Part shown: piece after piece, positions 19,775 through 28,877 of the stretch
Layout of the letters: the number at the start of each line of letters is the position of its first letter
Position numbering within the stretch: position 1 is the stretch's first letter
Assembly: GCA_030765455.1 (NCBI GenBank)
Contig: JAVCCM010000108.1
Span: 1 to 64,000, forward strand
Source: Candidatus Electryonea clarkiae
Lineage (GTDB): Bacteria > Electryoneota > Electryoneia > Electryoneales > Electryoneaceae
Direction: 5' to 3'
Length of the DNA: 64,000 nt
Program-made: the position numbers and the translations under genes
Notes under the pieces: model-generated
Database searches by the model: none
What the model was told of the DNA's origin: nothing
The model's input: the letters and a program-made list of their open reading frames with translations, nothing else

Positions 19775-21115
19775 ATGTCTTATGTGCCACACACAGCGAC
19801 TCAAATTGAAGAGATGCTGCAGGAAATCGGGGTAAAAAACTACGAAGATTTGATCAAGGCGATCCCACTAGAATTACGCCTTGAGAATGGAATTGACATT
19901 CCAAATGGATTATCAGAGCTTGAGGTCATAAATCATTTATCAAAAGTTGGCTCTGAAAACCGGAAAGCAATTGACTCCGTCTCGTTTCTTGGCGGTGGCA
20001 GCTATGATCATTTTATTCCTTCAGCAGTAAATGCACTCCTTTCAAGAAGCGAATGGTACACTGCATATACCCCTTACCAGCCTGAAGTCTCGCAAGGTAC
20101 GCTCCAGGCTATCTATGAATATCAGTCAGTGGTTTGTGATATAACAGGTATGGATGTCGCGAATGCCAGCGTGTATGATGGCGCTACAGCTTTGACAGAA
20201 GCGATGCTACTGGCTCTAAGGCATGGTAAAAGGAAAACCAAAATACTTGTCAGTGCTGGCATTCATCCGCATTACATGCAAGTAATAGATACTTATGCAA
20301 GTACTTCGGGTGTTGATGTAAAGGTAATCGAATCAAAGAACGGAATCACCGATATCCATGAATTGGATGCAAATATTGATGATTCTGTTGCTGCCTTTAT
20401 TTTTTCACAACCGAACTTTTTTGGTCTCCTGGAAGATGCTGATTCATTAGTAAAAATATCGCATGGAGCAGGGGCACTTGCAGCGGTGAGTGTTTACCCG
20501 GTAAGCCTTGGTATGTTATCCTCACCGGGTGAATACATGGCGGATATTGTTACAGCTGAAGGTCAATGCCTGGGAAATCCGGTTGGCTTCGGAGGACCAT
20601 ATCTTGGAATATTTGCCGCAAAACAGAAGTTGATTCGCCAGATACCGGGACGAATATCTGGTGAAACTGTCGATCGTGACGGTAAACGTGGATATGTCCT
20701 GACATTACAAACACGTGAACAGCACATCAGGCGAGGTAAGGCTACTTCAAATATCTGTACTAATGAAGGATTAAACGCTCTTGCAGCAGTAATATATATG
20801 GCATTGATTGGAAAAAGAGGTTTCCAGGAATTAGCAGAATTATGTTATCACAAGGCTCACTATCTTTATGAACAAATCTGCAACCTTGATGGTTATTCAG
20901 CCGAATACCCCGGGGAATTTTTTAACGAATTTACAATCCATACACCGGTTCCAGCTAAGGAAGTGGTAGATAAAGCTGCTGAGAAAGGATTTTTCCCTGG
21001 TATCCGCCTGGATCGATTCTATCCAAATATGGATCATAGCCTTTTAATTGCTGTGACAGAAAAACGATCCCGTCAGGAAATGGATGACCTCGTTGAGGTA
21101 TTAGCACAGATTTAG
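19775..21115 (+). CDS. gcvPA: Glycine dehydrogenase (decarboxylating) subunit 1
   Basis: A 446-residue N-terminal half of the split P-protein, which decarboxylates glycine and passes aminomethyl to GcvH. It begins SYVPHTATQIEEML, as typical subunit 1 proteins do, with FLGGGSYDHFIP, TPYQPEVSQGTLQAIYEYQS and, near the C-terminal third, TREQHIRRGKATSNICTN. The PLP lysine is on subunit 2, whose gene would normally follow but does not: the next gene is a slipin. No gcvT is visible. No glycine riboswitch is apparent in the 97-base gap upstream. Confidence 0.95.
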   Translation: MSYVPHTATQIEEMLQEIGVKNYEDLIKAIPLELRLENGIDIPNGLSELEVINHLSKVGSENRKAIDSVSFLGGGSYDHFIPSAVNALLSRSEWYTAYTPYQPEVSQGTLQAIYEYQSVVCDITGMDVANASVYDGATALTEAMLLALRHGKRKTKILVSAGIHPHYMQVIDTYASTSGVDVKVIESKNGITDIHELDANIDDSVAAFIFSQPNFFGLLEDADSLVKISHGAGALAAVSVYPVSLGMLSSPGEYMADIVTAEGQCLGNPVGFGGPYLGIFAAKQKLIRQIPGRISGETVDRDGKRGYVLTLQTREQHIRRGKATSNICTNEGLNALAAVIYMALIGKRGFQELAELCYHKAHYLYEQICNLDGYSAEYPGEFFNEFTIHTPVPAKEVVDKAAEKGFFPGIRLDRFYPNMDHSLLIAVTEKRSRQEMDDLVEVLAQI

Positions 21116-21259
21116 AATTTTTCAATTTACTACCTGAGGACTGGATAACGGTCATTTACTTTCCTTAATTTCGGAACAAGTCGCTTTTCATAAGGAAACA
21201 ATTAATTGATAGTAAGCTATTCTTAACATTATGGTAAACAAACCTTAAAGGAGGTTTTC

Positions 21260-22015
21260 ATGCCTAATCTCGGATATATTGTTCTGCTGGTTTTTGCGGT
21301 TATTCTTCTAATATCAGCAATAAAAGTTGTGCGTGAGTATGATCGTCTTGTTATTTTCCGGCTTGGTCGATTGAGTGGGGTGAAAGGACCTGGACTAATA
21401 TTCATTATCCCGATCATCGATCAGGTGAAGCTTGTCACTACGCGCATCCAGGTTTTCGATGTCCAACCCCAGGATCTTCTCACCAAAGACAACGTAAGTG
21501 TGCAGGTAAATGCTGTCATTTATTTCAGGGTACTCGATCCTGACCGCGCTGTTGTAGCGGCTGAGAATTACTTCCAGGCAACAATTCAAATAGCACAGAC
21601 TACTTTAAGAGCTGTGGTAGGTGAGACAACCCTTCAAACTCTTTTAGATGAACTTGCCAATGTGAATTCGAGGCTTCAAGAGATAATTGATGAACATACT
21701 GACGCCTGGGGTGTAAAGGTATCGACTGTTGAAATCAAACATGTCGATCTGACTCCTGAATTAAAACGTGTCATGGCGGCTGAAGCGGAAGCGGACAGGG
21801 AAGCGAAAGCTAAGGTCAGACACGCCAAAGGAGAATTAGAGGCAGCAAAAGAATTAATTGAGGCTGCTGAAATTATGGAACCTCATCCTATTTCGTTAAC
21901 ATTGCGCTACTTGCAAACCTTGAAAGAGGTTGCAGCAGAAAACAACTCGACTACGCTTTTCCCGATACCTATTGATTTATTTGAGGTATTTCTAAAGGGA
22001 AATAAAAAACAATAG
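21260..22015 (+). CDS. Slipin/stomatin-like SPFH protein
   Basis: A 251-residue membrane scaffold protein. One N-terminal transmembrane segment (about 5-22) is followed by an SPFH domain (VREYDRLVIFRLGRLSGVKG, then DVQPQDLLTKDNVSVQVNAV) and a helical, Ala/Glu-rich C-terminal stretch (EAEADREAKAKVRHAKGELE). An AAAGGAGG site lies directly before the ATG. Bacterial slipins are often paired with an NfeD protease gene, but none is present here. A strong hairpin follows. Role in membrane organisation is inferred from the family. Confidence 0.92.
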   Translation: MPNLGYIVLLVFAVILLISAIKVVREYDRLVIFRLGRLSGVKGPGLIFIIPIIDQVKLVTTRIQVFDVQPQDLLTKDNVSVQVNAVIYFRVLDPDRAVVAAENYFQATIQIAQTTLRAVVGETTLQTLLDELANVNSRLQEIIDEHTDAWGVKVSTVEIKHVDLTPELKRVMAAEAEADREAKAKVRHAKGELEAAKELIEAAEIMEPHPISLTLRYLQTLKEVAAENNSTTLFPIPIDLFEVFLKGNKKQ

Positions 22016-22096
22016 GTTCACGAGAAAGAACTTGATTAAAGAATAGAATCACTATTCTAATCAACTGTCAAAATCCAATATGGTATATTTTATAAA

Positions 22097-22132
22097 TAGG
22101 GTCTCCTGAAAATAATTTCTCAGGAGACCCTA
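22097..22132. terminator. Bidirectional hairpin terminator between slipin and a convergent gene
   Basis: TAGGGTCTCCTGA at 22097-22109 pairs perfectly over 13 bases with TCAGGAGACCCTA at 22120-22132, with a 10-base loop. AT-rich sequence on both sides supplies weak U-tracts. The position between convergent genes fits a shared terminator. Confidence 0.75.
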
Positions 22133-22183
22133 ATTAAACTGGACAGCAACGGATACATTTTTATACAGCTATTTCATAAACTA

Positions 22184-22696
22184 TCATGGTGGATTTGCTG
22201 TGTGATAATCCATTAGGAAAGTTTCCATCATATCTTTAATATTCTGCCGTACACTTTCTACCACTCTCTTCTTATCAACGACTACAAGCAAATCCGATGA
22301 CCAGATAGTCGCACCTTTTACCACTTTATCGTTAAATTCAATTTTTACATTTGCATTCAAATCAAATGAAATGTTATAGCTGAACTGCCCTGTCCGGCTC
22401 ATTAAACTTGTTATTCTCACATATAACCAGGGTGTTTCAGGAGCTTCAACAACTGGGGCGACTTTAATCCCTGCGAGCTGAAGTTTTGATTCAATATCCT
22501 CTTTTAAGATTTGTTTATTAAGCCCTTGTGCAGCCAGATCATTGTCCAGTTCTTCAATCAGGATGATGAATTTCTTCAATCCAATCAAAGGCATAGATTT
22601 TTGCACCGAGTACTCGTTCTGCTCTGATGCATATACCTGTGGACACAGGCATATTGAAAGAGCAAATGGAAAAAAGAATTTGATGATTCTGTGCAT
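22184..22696 (-). CDS. Hypothetical periplasmic protein
   Basis: A 170-residue protein with an N-terminal signal peptide (IIKFFFPFALSICLCPQVYA, cleavage near residue 24). The mature part alternates helix (IEELDNDLAAQGLNKQILKEDIESKL) and beta strands (LYVRITSLMSRTGQFSYNISFDLNANVKIEF). I do not recognise a named family; the layout recalls small periplasmic proteins that work out a parameter of LPS or efflux transport, but that is not demonstrable. A GGAGG site precedes the ATG. It is divergent from the tolC-RND operon. Confidence 0.65.
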   Translation of the reverse strand: MHRIIKFFFPFALSICLCPQVYASEQNEYSVQKSMPLIGLKKFIILIEELDNDLAAQGLNKQILKEDIESKLQLAGIKVAPVVEAPETPWLYVRITSLMSRTGQFSYNISFDLNANVKIEFNDKVVKGATIWSSDLLVVVDKKRVVESVRQNIKDMMETFLMDYHTANPP

Positions 22697-22840
22697 CTTT
22701 TCATCCTCCGAAGCGTTTAAGGCATCAAGGCGTTGTATTGTTGATTATAACCTATGTAAAAAGCTGAGAAATCACAAGTGGATTATATTAATCCGATGTG
22801 AAAATTTGCGTAAGATATAAGGAGTAATAGATAGCATTAA

Positions 22841-22891
22841 CAATCACCCTTCTCGAAGAGAAGTTTAATAAAAGTGATTGATCTTTTTTTT
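22841..22891 (+). terminator. Orphan intrinsic terminator upstream of tolC
   Basis: CAATCAC (22841-22847) pairs with GTGATTG (22874-22880), followed by ATC and eight T residues (22884-22891). An inner CTTCTC/GAGAAG stem (22849-22860) lies inside the loop. It faces the + strand, yet the gene to its left is on the minus strand. It may end a short untranslated RNA or act as an attenuator for the efflux operon. Otherwise the 22697-23037 gap shows no gene. Confidence 0.45.
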
Positions 22892-23037
22892 CACATAGTT
22901 TATACTAACCTACTTAAATAATAATGTCAATATAAATTGATATCGCAGGAACACTTTTCCCCGATTATTCTCTAATTCAAGGTGAAAAGTTGTCTGTTTT
23001 ACGGTTATCTGCTGGATATTTCCAGTGCGGAGGCTGG

Positions 23038-24426
23038 ATGATACGAAAAGAAATATTTTACACAGGATTAACGATTATTGTATTGTTTTTCCTGACAACC
23101 ACTAGTTTTTCAGAGCCGGTTGTCCTCGATTGGGATGCAGCCTGGGATTATGCTCTTGAAAGAAATGAGGGGTTAGCTGAGGCTAAAGACGAGGTTGTTC
23201 GATCACATCACCGGGTAGGAGAAGCATGGGCATCTGCATTGCCGACGGTGAGTTTCACCGGAGCATACCAGCATTATTTCATGGTTCCGTCAGTAATCTT
23301 TAATCTTCCGGAGGAGATGAATATTGATCCTTCTACCGGTCAAAGCATGGGACCATTGCGATTGAAAACACAGATGCAGGCTGAAAATAACATTATCGGA
23401 AATATCGAACTTCAGCAGCCATTATATATCGGTGGAAAAATTGGCTTGGGGCTGCGCCTGGCAAAACAATACCAGGAGTTGACAGAACTTAATGTGAAGG
23501 TATCTCGTCAGGATTTACGCGTTGAACTGATATCTATATTTTATGGCGCCATCGTTGCAGATGAAGCTGTTAAACTCAGCCATGAAGTTCTTGAGCAGAT
23601 AGAGGCTTATTTCAAGCAAGTTAATGATATGTACAATCAAGGTTTGGTAAGTGAATATGATCTCATTCGTGCCAAGGTTCAAATCGCCACTGTTCGACCG
23701 ATGATAATTGAGGCGGAAATGAACCGCGATTTGGCATATAAAGCCTTAAAAAATCTGATTGGCATGGATGTTGACCAGGAAATTACCATCAAGGGAAAAC
23801 TTCAACTGTCAGATTCAATAGAGATGGGATATACCGAAGCAAATACACTTGCGATGAATGAGCGTGTTGAATTCCAACAGCTTGATCTTCAGAAGAAACT
23901 TTTAGAGGGTCAGGAAGAAGCTGAAAGGCGTAACATATATTGGCCAAATTTGTTTGCCGGGCTGAAGTGGGAAACAATGGCGCAATCGGAAGATTATAAA
24001 GTCAATAAATATGAGTTTCTTAGCGGCATTGGTGGATCAGTTGCACTCCAAGTGCCACTTTTTGACGGTTGGCGATCCCACCACCGGGTGCAGCAGGCGA
24101 GAGTGAGTATCCGGAATGTCCAGCGTTATAAAAGTCAATTGGAACGCGGTGTAAAAATGCAGACGTTTCAAGCGATGCAGAATCTTGAGAAAGCCATAGA
24201 GGATTTGAAAGCAGCAAACGAGACCCTCGAACTCGCAGAGAAGGGATACAGGATTGCCGAAGTTCGCTATTCAAGTGGAGTTGGAACACAGCTTGAGGTT
24301 CTTGACGCCCACCGGATTGTAAGCAGCAGTAAGGTTGCGGTTTTGTCGGCAATATACAGCCAGAAAGTTGCCCGGGCAGCGTTTGATCGAGCTGTCGGGT
24401 TACACATTCAGACGGATCAGGAGTAG
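23038..24426 (+). CDS. TolC-family outer membrane efflux protein
   Basis: A 462-residue outer-membrane channel. The start was placed at the ATG at 23038, which has GGAGG four bases upstream and gives a proper signal peptide (IRKEIFYTGLTIIVLFFLTT). An in-frame TTG at 22990 would add 16 residues. Two OEP repeats are visible: WDAAWDYALERNEGLAEAKD near the N-terminus and LQQPLYIGGKIGLGLRLAKQ, repeated later as LQVPLFDGWRSHHRVQQARV, with long helical stretches. It is the first gene of the tolC-mfp-RND operon, six bases before the next gene. Confidence 0.92.
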   Translation: MIRKEIFYTGLTIIVLFFLTTTSFSEPVVLDWDAAWDYALERNEGLAEAKDEVVRSHHRVGEAWASALPTVSFTGAYQHYFMVPSVIFNLPEEMNIDPSTGQSMGPLRLKTQMQAENNIIGNIELQQPLYIGGKIGLGLRLAKQYQELTELNVKVSRQDLRVELISIFYGAIVADEAVKLSHEVLEQIEAYFKQVNDMYNQGLVSEYDLIRAKVQIATVRPMIIEAEMNRDLAYKALKNLIGMDVDQEITIKGKLQLSDSIEMGYTEANTLAMNERVEFQQLDLQKKLLEGQEEAERRNIYWPNLFAGLKWETMAQSEDYKVNKYEFLSGIGGSVALQVPLFDGWRSHHRVQQARVSIRNVQRYKSQLERGVKMQTFQAMQNLEKAIEDLKAANETLELAEKGYRIAEVRYSSGVGTQLEVLDAHRIVSSSKVAVLSAIYSQKVARAAFDRAVGLHIQTDQE

Positions 24427-24432
24427 AGGAAA

Positions 24433-25476
24433 ATGATGAAAAAAATAATTGGATTTGGTATCATTGGAATCATAATAGTTTTTCTTGTATTGGGTGTAAT
24501 GCGCTCGCAAAAACGCGAAGAAGTGCAAAGCATTGCCAAAATTCAGAAACAGGAAGGTGTACCCGTCCTGGCTGTTACGGTGAAACCTGGTACTGTTTCG
24601 AATAAGAGAAGTTTTTATGGGACTGTCAGAGCAGCAAACCAGACCTCGGTTTCCTCAAAACTCATGGAACGCATCGATCAAATCCTTGTGAAGGTGGGAG
24701 AGAGGGTAGAGCAGGATCAGGTCATGGTCCAGTTTGACACAACCGCTTCCCAGGCTGCAGTAGTTCAACAACGTCTCGCTATGGAGAACTCAAAGAAAGA
24801 CTACGAGCGAATGAAATCGTTGTTTGACGAAGGCGCCATTAGCCAGCAGATGCTCGATCAGGTTAAACTTGGTTTTGATATTGCATTGGAAAATTATCAG
24901 TCCTCAAGACGAGCCGTAAACATCTTGTCGCCTGTCTCAGGTATTGTTTCAAGAATCGACAGACTTGAGGGTGACATTGCCATGCCGGGTGACGTACTCA
25001 TGACCATTGTCAGTAGTAAAAGACTTGAAGTCTCTTTCGATGTTACTGCTCAGGATAGAAGCCTGATCAAAGAGGGTCAACGTATTAAAGTACGTTTGGA
25101 CGGCGAAGCTGGAATCGATGGAAAAATTACTGAGATCAGTCTCGCCACCAGGGAGGAAACAAGAATGTTTCCTATTACAGCATCAATTCCAGCCACCAAA
25201 GGTTTTTATCCCGGTTTGCTTGCGACAGTGGACGTAACAATTACGGAACATATTGATGTGTTAGCCGTACCTGCGGATGCATTGGTAAAAAAAGGCGAGG
25301 AAACCTTTGCTGTAGTTATTGAAAGCGATATTGCTCATTTGAAAGCTGTTTCGACAGGATTGAGGGACAACGAGAATATCGAAATTATATCAGGTCTGAA
25401 TGTGGATGATGTTGTCGCAGTTTATGGGCATCAAACTCTTGAAGATGGTGAAAAGGTTAAAATCGTTGAGGAATAA
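24433..25476 (+). CDS. RND efflux periplasmic adaptor subunit
   Basis: A 347-residue HlyD/AcrA-type membrane fusion protein. It has an N-terminal anchor (KIIGFGIIGIIIVFLVLGV), then the split lipoyl/biotinyl domain (SVSSKLMERIDQILVKVGERV and LSPVSGIVSRIDRLEGDIAM) around a short alpha-hairpin. A beta-barrel domain (FDVTAQDRSLIKEGQRIKVR) and a membrane-proximal domain (VLAVPADALVKKGEETFAVV) follow. It bridges the inner-membrane pump and the TolC channel encoded on either side. Confidence 0.93.
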   Translation: MMKKIIGFGIIGIIIVFLVLGVMRSQKREEVQSIAKIQKQEGVPVLAVTVKPGTVSNKRSFYGTVRAANQTSVSSKLMERIDQILVKVGERVEQDQVMVQFDTTASQAAVVQQRLAMENSKKDYERMKSLFDEGAISQQMLDQVKLGFDIALENYQSSRRAVNILSPVSGIVSRIDRLEGDIAMPGDVLMTIVSSKRLEVSFDVTAQDRSLIKEGQRIKVRLDGEAGIDGKITEISLATREETRMFPITASIPATKGFYPGLLATVDVTITEHIDVLAVPADALVKKGEETFAVVIESDIAHLKAVSTGLRDNENIEIISGLNVDDVVAVYGHQTLEDGEKVKIVEE

Positions 25477-25523
25477 CACTATAAGCCTTGAGGCTTTGCA
25501 TACAAAGTAAGTAGGATAATTTC

Positions 25524-28500
25524 ATGAAACTTGCCGATATATCCATAAAACGACCTGTAATGATGACAATGGTTATTATGACTTTTGTCGTCGTCGGTAT
25601 TTTCAGCCTTGGGAGACTGGGGCTTGATTTGATGCCTGACATAGATTTTCCCTTCATCAGTGTGGTAACCATTTACCCTGGAGCCGGACCAGAAGAGATA
25701 GAAAAATTGCTCAACGAACTGATGGAAGAGGAAATCAGTAGTATCAGTGGAGTCAAAAACACTTTCTCGACGGCACAAGAAGGTGTCAGTATAATATTTG
25801 CTGAATTTCAATTGGGGCAGGATGTAGATATTGCCGCCATAGATGTAAAGGATAAGATTGACGGTATCAGGTTTCAATTACCCGATGATATAGAGGAACC
25901 GGTAGTACAAAAATTTGATATGGGAATGGGGGCTATTGTCAACCTTTCGGTAACTGGACCGTATCCCCTCGAAGACCTTTTTGTATTCGTTGATAAGACT
26001 GTAAAACCTGAATTATCAAAGATTCCTGGATTAGCTAATATTGACATAGTTGGAGAAAAAGAACGCGAAATTGAGGTGGCGCTCTCAGCACAAAAACTTC
26101 GCGCTTTTGGAATCAGTCCCCTCCAGGTGGTTATGTCGCTTGCCGTTGAGAATATGACCCTTCCTGTCGGGAGGATTGAAAGCGGAAGAAATGAATATAC
26201 TCTGCGTTTAAGCGGGGAATATGATAACTTAGAGGAACTTTCAGCAGTTCAATTAATGACCACGAATGGTCCGGTTCGGCTTGATCGAATTTCCAGAATA
26301 ACCGATACGTTCGCTGAACAGCGGGAACTTACACGATTCAATAATGTATCCAGTATCGGTGTGGATATTATCAAGAGGAAAGATGCCAACACTGTTCAGG
26401 TTGCGGATCTCGTTTATCAGGCTCTCAAAAAACTCGAGTCACGTCTTCCTGAAGGTGTAAAGATAGAGGTAGCAAACGATACAAGTGATTTTATCAGGGA
26501 CTCAGTTGATGACGTTTCCGGTAACCTGGTAATGGGAATTCTGTTTACCGCTATCGTTCTATTTGTTTTTCTCCATAGCTGGCGCGGGACAGTTATCGCT
26601 GCCGTTGCAATGCCAATAAGTATTATTTCAACTTTTATTCTTATTGATTTTGCCGGTTTTACCATTAACGTAATGACATTGATGGGACTGGCTATTTCTG
26701 TCGGAATACTGGTGGTGAATGCAATTGTCGTTCTCGAAAATATAGAACGATACCAGGGCTTGGGATTAAGCGCGAAGGAAGCTGCCTCCAAAGGAACCGG
26801 CGAAATTGCTGTTGCAGTGACTGCGGCTACATTGACAAATATTGTCGTTTTCACACCAATGGCGTTTATGCAAGGCATAGTCGGTCAGATATTCAAACAG
26901 TTCGGGCTTACTGTAGCATTTGCAACAGCATTCAGTCTTCTCGTCAGCTTTACTCTTACACCGATGATGGCGTCGAGAAAGCTGAAATCCGGGTTCTATT
27001 TTATCATTGGTTTGTTGACCTTCTGGGCAGTCTGGAATTTTCTTGGTGTAACAGCGACAATTATAACCGCTTCTGTCGTTTTGCTTCTTCTAATAGCAGA
27101 AAAATTAGGATTAATGAAAAGATTCAGTATTTTCTGGGACAAGTGGTATGATGAGCTGACTGAAGATTATCGTGTTGGGCTCAAATGGGCGCTTAATCAC
27201 AGATTTATAATAATATCGGCTGTTGGTATTGTTTTCTTATTTGGAATGTTCCTTTTTCGTTTTATTGGCAGCGAATTTTTCCCCGGCTATGATCAGCGAA
27301 TGTTCTCCGTTTCTGTAGAGATGCCTGCTGGAGCACGTTTGGAAGAAACGAATCGAGTGCTTTACAGAATCGAGAAGGAATTGGAGCAATATCCCGAAGT
27401 TGAAACCGTTTATACCGCATTAGGCAAAAGCAGTCTTGGCGGTTTTGGCGGAGGACAGGGAGTGCAGTACGGCGCAATACTTGTAAACCTGCTGGATAAA
27501 GAAGAAGGTGATTATTCGTCCACTGCAGACTTGATTAAAACCCTGCGACCACGCCTGGCTGATATTCCCGCTGCCAAGATTATACTTGCTGAGGCTTCCA
27601 TGTTTGGCGGCGGCGGAGGCTCTGACATCGAATTGCAGCTCCAGGGCGACCGGATGGAAGATCTCGAAGCAGCCGCAGCCCGTACTATCGAATTGATTCG
27701 TAATACAGGAAATGCAGTTGACGTTCGTTCTGACTGGCAATTGGGGAAACCGGAGATAGTAGTTCGTCCCAATCGTATTCAGTTGTCTGACCGTGGTGGT
27801 TCGGTACAGGACGTTGCCATGACCCTGCGTACCCTATTCGAAGGAATGGTTTCCACAAGATACAGGGAAGGTGGAGATGAGCATGATATTCGAGTGCGCC
27901 TGATGGAAGATGATAGAAATAGAGTGGATAGAGTCAGTGATCTACTTATACCTATTATGGGTGATTTTGTACCGTTGAAAGATATTGCTTCAGTCGAGTT
28001 TGGATCAGGTCCAACTCAAATTACAAGAAAAAATAAACAGCGAATGGTTACTATCTCTGCAAATGTTGCTTCAGGCACAATGGGGGAGTTGCAGGCTCAG
28101 ATAATTGAAGCGCTCGAGCTGCCGATAACCCCGCCCTCACAACAGATCAAAGACATTTTATCAGGGGTAAGCAGTGTTACTCCCAGACAGAGCCCAAAAC
28201 TTCCAACGGGAGTTACTGTGTATTTTGGCGGTGAAGCCGAAATAATGGCAGAATCATTCTCCAGCCTGTTCCAGGCGTTGATACTGGCGATTATCCTTAC
28301 TTATATGCTGCTTGCCGCTATCCTCGAGAGTTACCGCTTCCCGTTGATTATTATGATGACTCTGCCGTTAGGTCTGGCAGGTGTTTCAATGGCGCTGGTC
28401 ATATCAGGGAAATCAATTTCCATGTTCTCCCTTATGTCGATAGTTATGCTGGTGGGAATTGTGGTCAATAACGGCATCCTCCTGATAGATTACACTGCAC

Positions 28501-28769
28501 AACTGCGAAAAGAGGGGAGAGGACTACGTGAGGCGGTTCTGGAAGCTTGTCCAATACGCCTGCGTCCTATCCTGATGAGTACTTTTGCAACTTCCCTTGG
28601 TATGCTACCACTCGCTATAGGTCTCGGCGCAGGTGGGGAGTTCCGTGCCCCTATGGCGATTGTTGCTATCGGTGGATTAATTGTATCAACCTCACTGACG
28701 CTATTTGCGATCCCGGTGATGTACACGGTGCTTGAAGCAAAGGGAGAAAAAGCAAGAATTTTGGAGTAA
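25524..28769 (+). CDS. RND-family efflux transporter permease (AcrB-like)
   Basis: A 1081-residue inner-membrane pump of the hydrophobe/amphiphile (HAE-1) type. It begins KLADISIKRPVMMTMVIMTF and has the two large periplasmic loops and 12 predicted helices of RND pumps. TM4 reads GILVVNAIVVLENIERY: the two proton-relay aspartates of AcrB (Asp407-Asp408) are replaced by Val398 and Asn399. In TM10 the AcrB lysine region reads GIVVNNGILLIDY, as in many non-enteric relatives. The loss of both acids is unusual and may mean different coupling. It is the last gene of the tolC-mfp-RND operon. Confidence 0.93.
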   Translation: MKLADISIKRPVMMTMVIMTFVVVGIFSLGRLGLDLMPDIDFPFISVVTIYPGAGPEEIEKLLNELMEEEISSISGVKNTFSTAQEGVSIIFAEFQLGQDVDIAAIDVKDKIDGIRFQLPDDIEEPVVQKFDMGMGAIVNLSVTGPYPLEDLFVFVDKTVKPELSKIPGLANIDIVGEKEREIEVALSAQKLRAFGISPLQVVMSLAVENMTLPVGRIESGRNEYTLRLSGEYDNLEELSAVQLMTTNGPVRLDRISRITDTFAEQRELTRFNNVSSIGVDIIKRKDANTVQVADLVYQALKKLESRLPEGVKIEVANDTSDFIRDSVDDVSGNLVMGILFTAIVLFVFLHSWRGTVIAAVAMPISIISTFILIDFAGFTINVMTLMGLAISVGILVVNAIVVLENIERYQGLGLSAKEAASKGTGEIAVAVTAATLTNIVVFTPMAFMQGIVGQIFKQFGLTVAFATAFSLLVSFTLTPMMASRKLKSGFYFIIGLLTFWAVWNFLGVTATIITASVVLLLLIAEKLGLMKRFSIFWDKWYDELTEDYRVGLKWALNHRFIIISAVGIVFLFGMFLFRFIGSEFFPGYDQRMFSVSVEMPAGARLEETNRVLYRIEKELEQYPEVETVYTALGKSSLGGFGGGQGVQYGAILVNLLDKEEGDYSSTADLIKTLRPRLADIPAAKIILAEASMFGGGGGSDIELQLQGDRMEDLEAAAARTIELIRNTGNAVDVRSDWQLGKPEIVVRPNRIQLSDRGGSVQDVAMTLRTLFEGMVSTRYREGGDEHDIRVRLMEDDRNRVDRVSDLLIPIMGDFVPLKDIASVEFGSGPTQITRKNKQRMVTISANVASGTMGELQAQIIEALELPITPPSQQIKDILSGVSSVTPRQSPKLPTGVTVYFGGEAEIMAESFSSLFQALILAIILTYMLLAAILESYRFPLIIMMTLPLGLAGVSMALVISGKSISMFSLMSIVMLVGIVVNNGILLIDYTAQLRKEGRGLREAVLEACPIRLRPILMSTFATSLGMLPLAIGLGAGGEFRAPMAIVAIGGLIVSTSLTLFAIPVMYTVLEAKGEKARILE

Positions 28770-28877
28770 CACCGTATATCGATTGAAAGACATCAGTGGA
28801 ATTTTCAGCTTGAGTTATATCTTTTGTAAACATACAGTTGTTTTCAAGTTTTATCCAGAGTAATTCAGGTATTTATC

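Noticed and set aside
26417-26878. 153-codon minus-strand frame inside the RND gene
   Set aside because: Antisense to conserved transmembrane coding sequence with no motif of its own.
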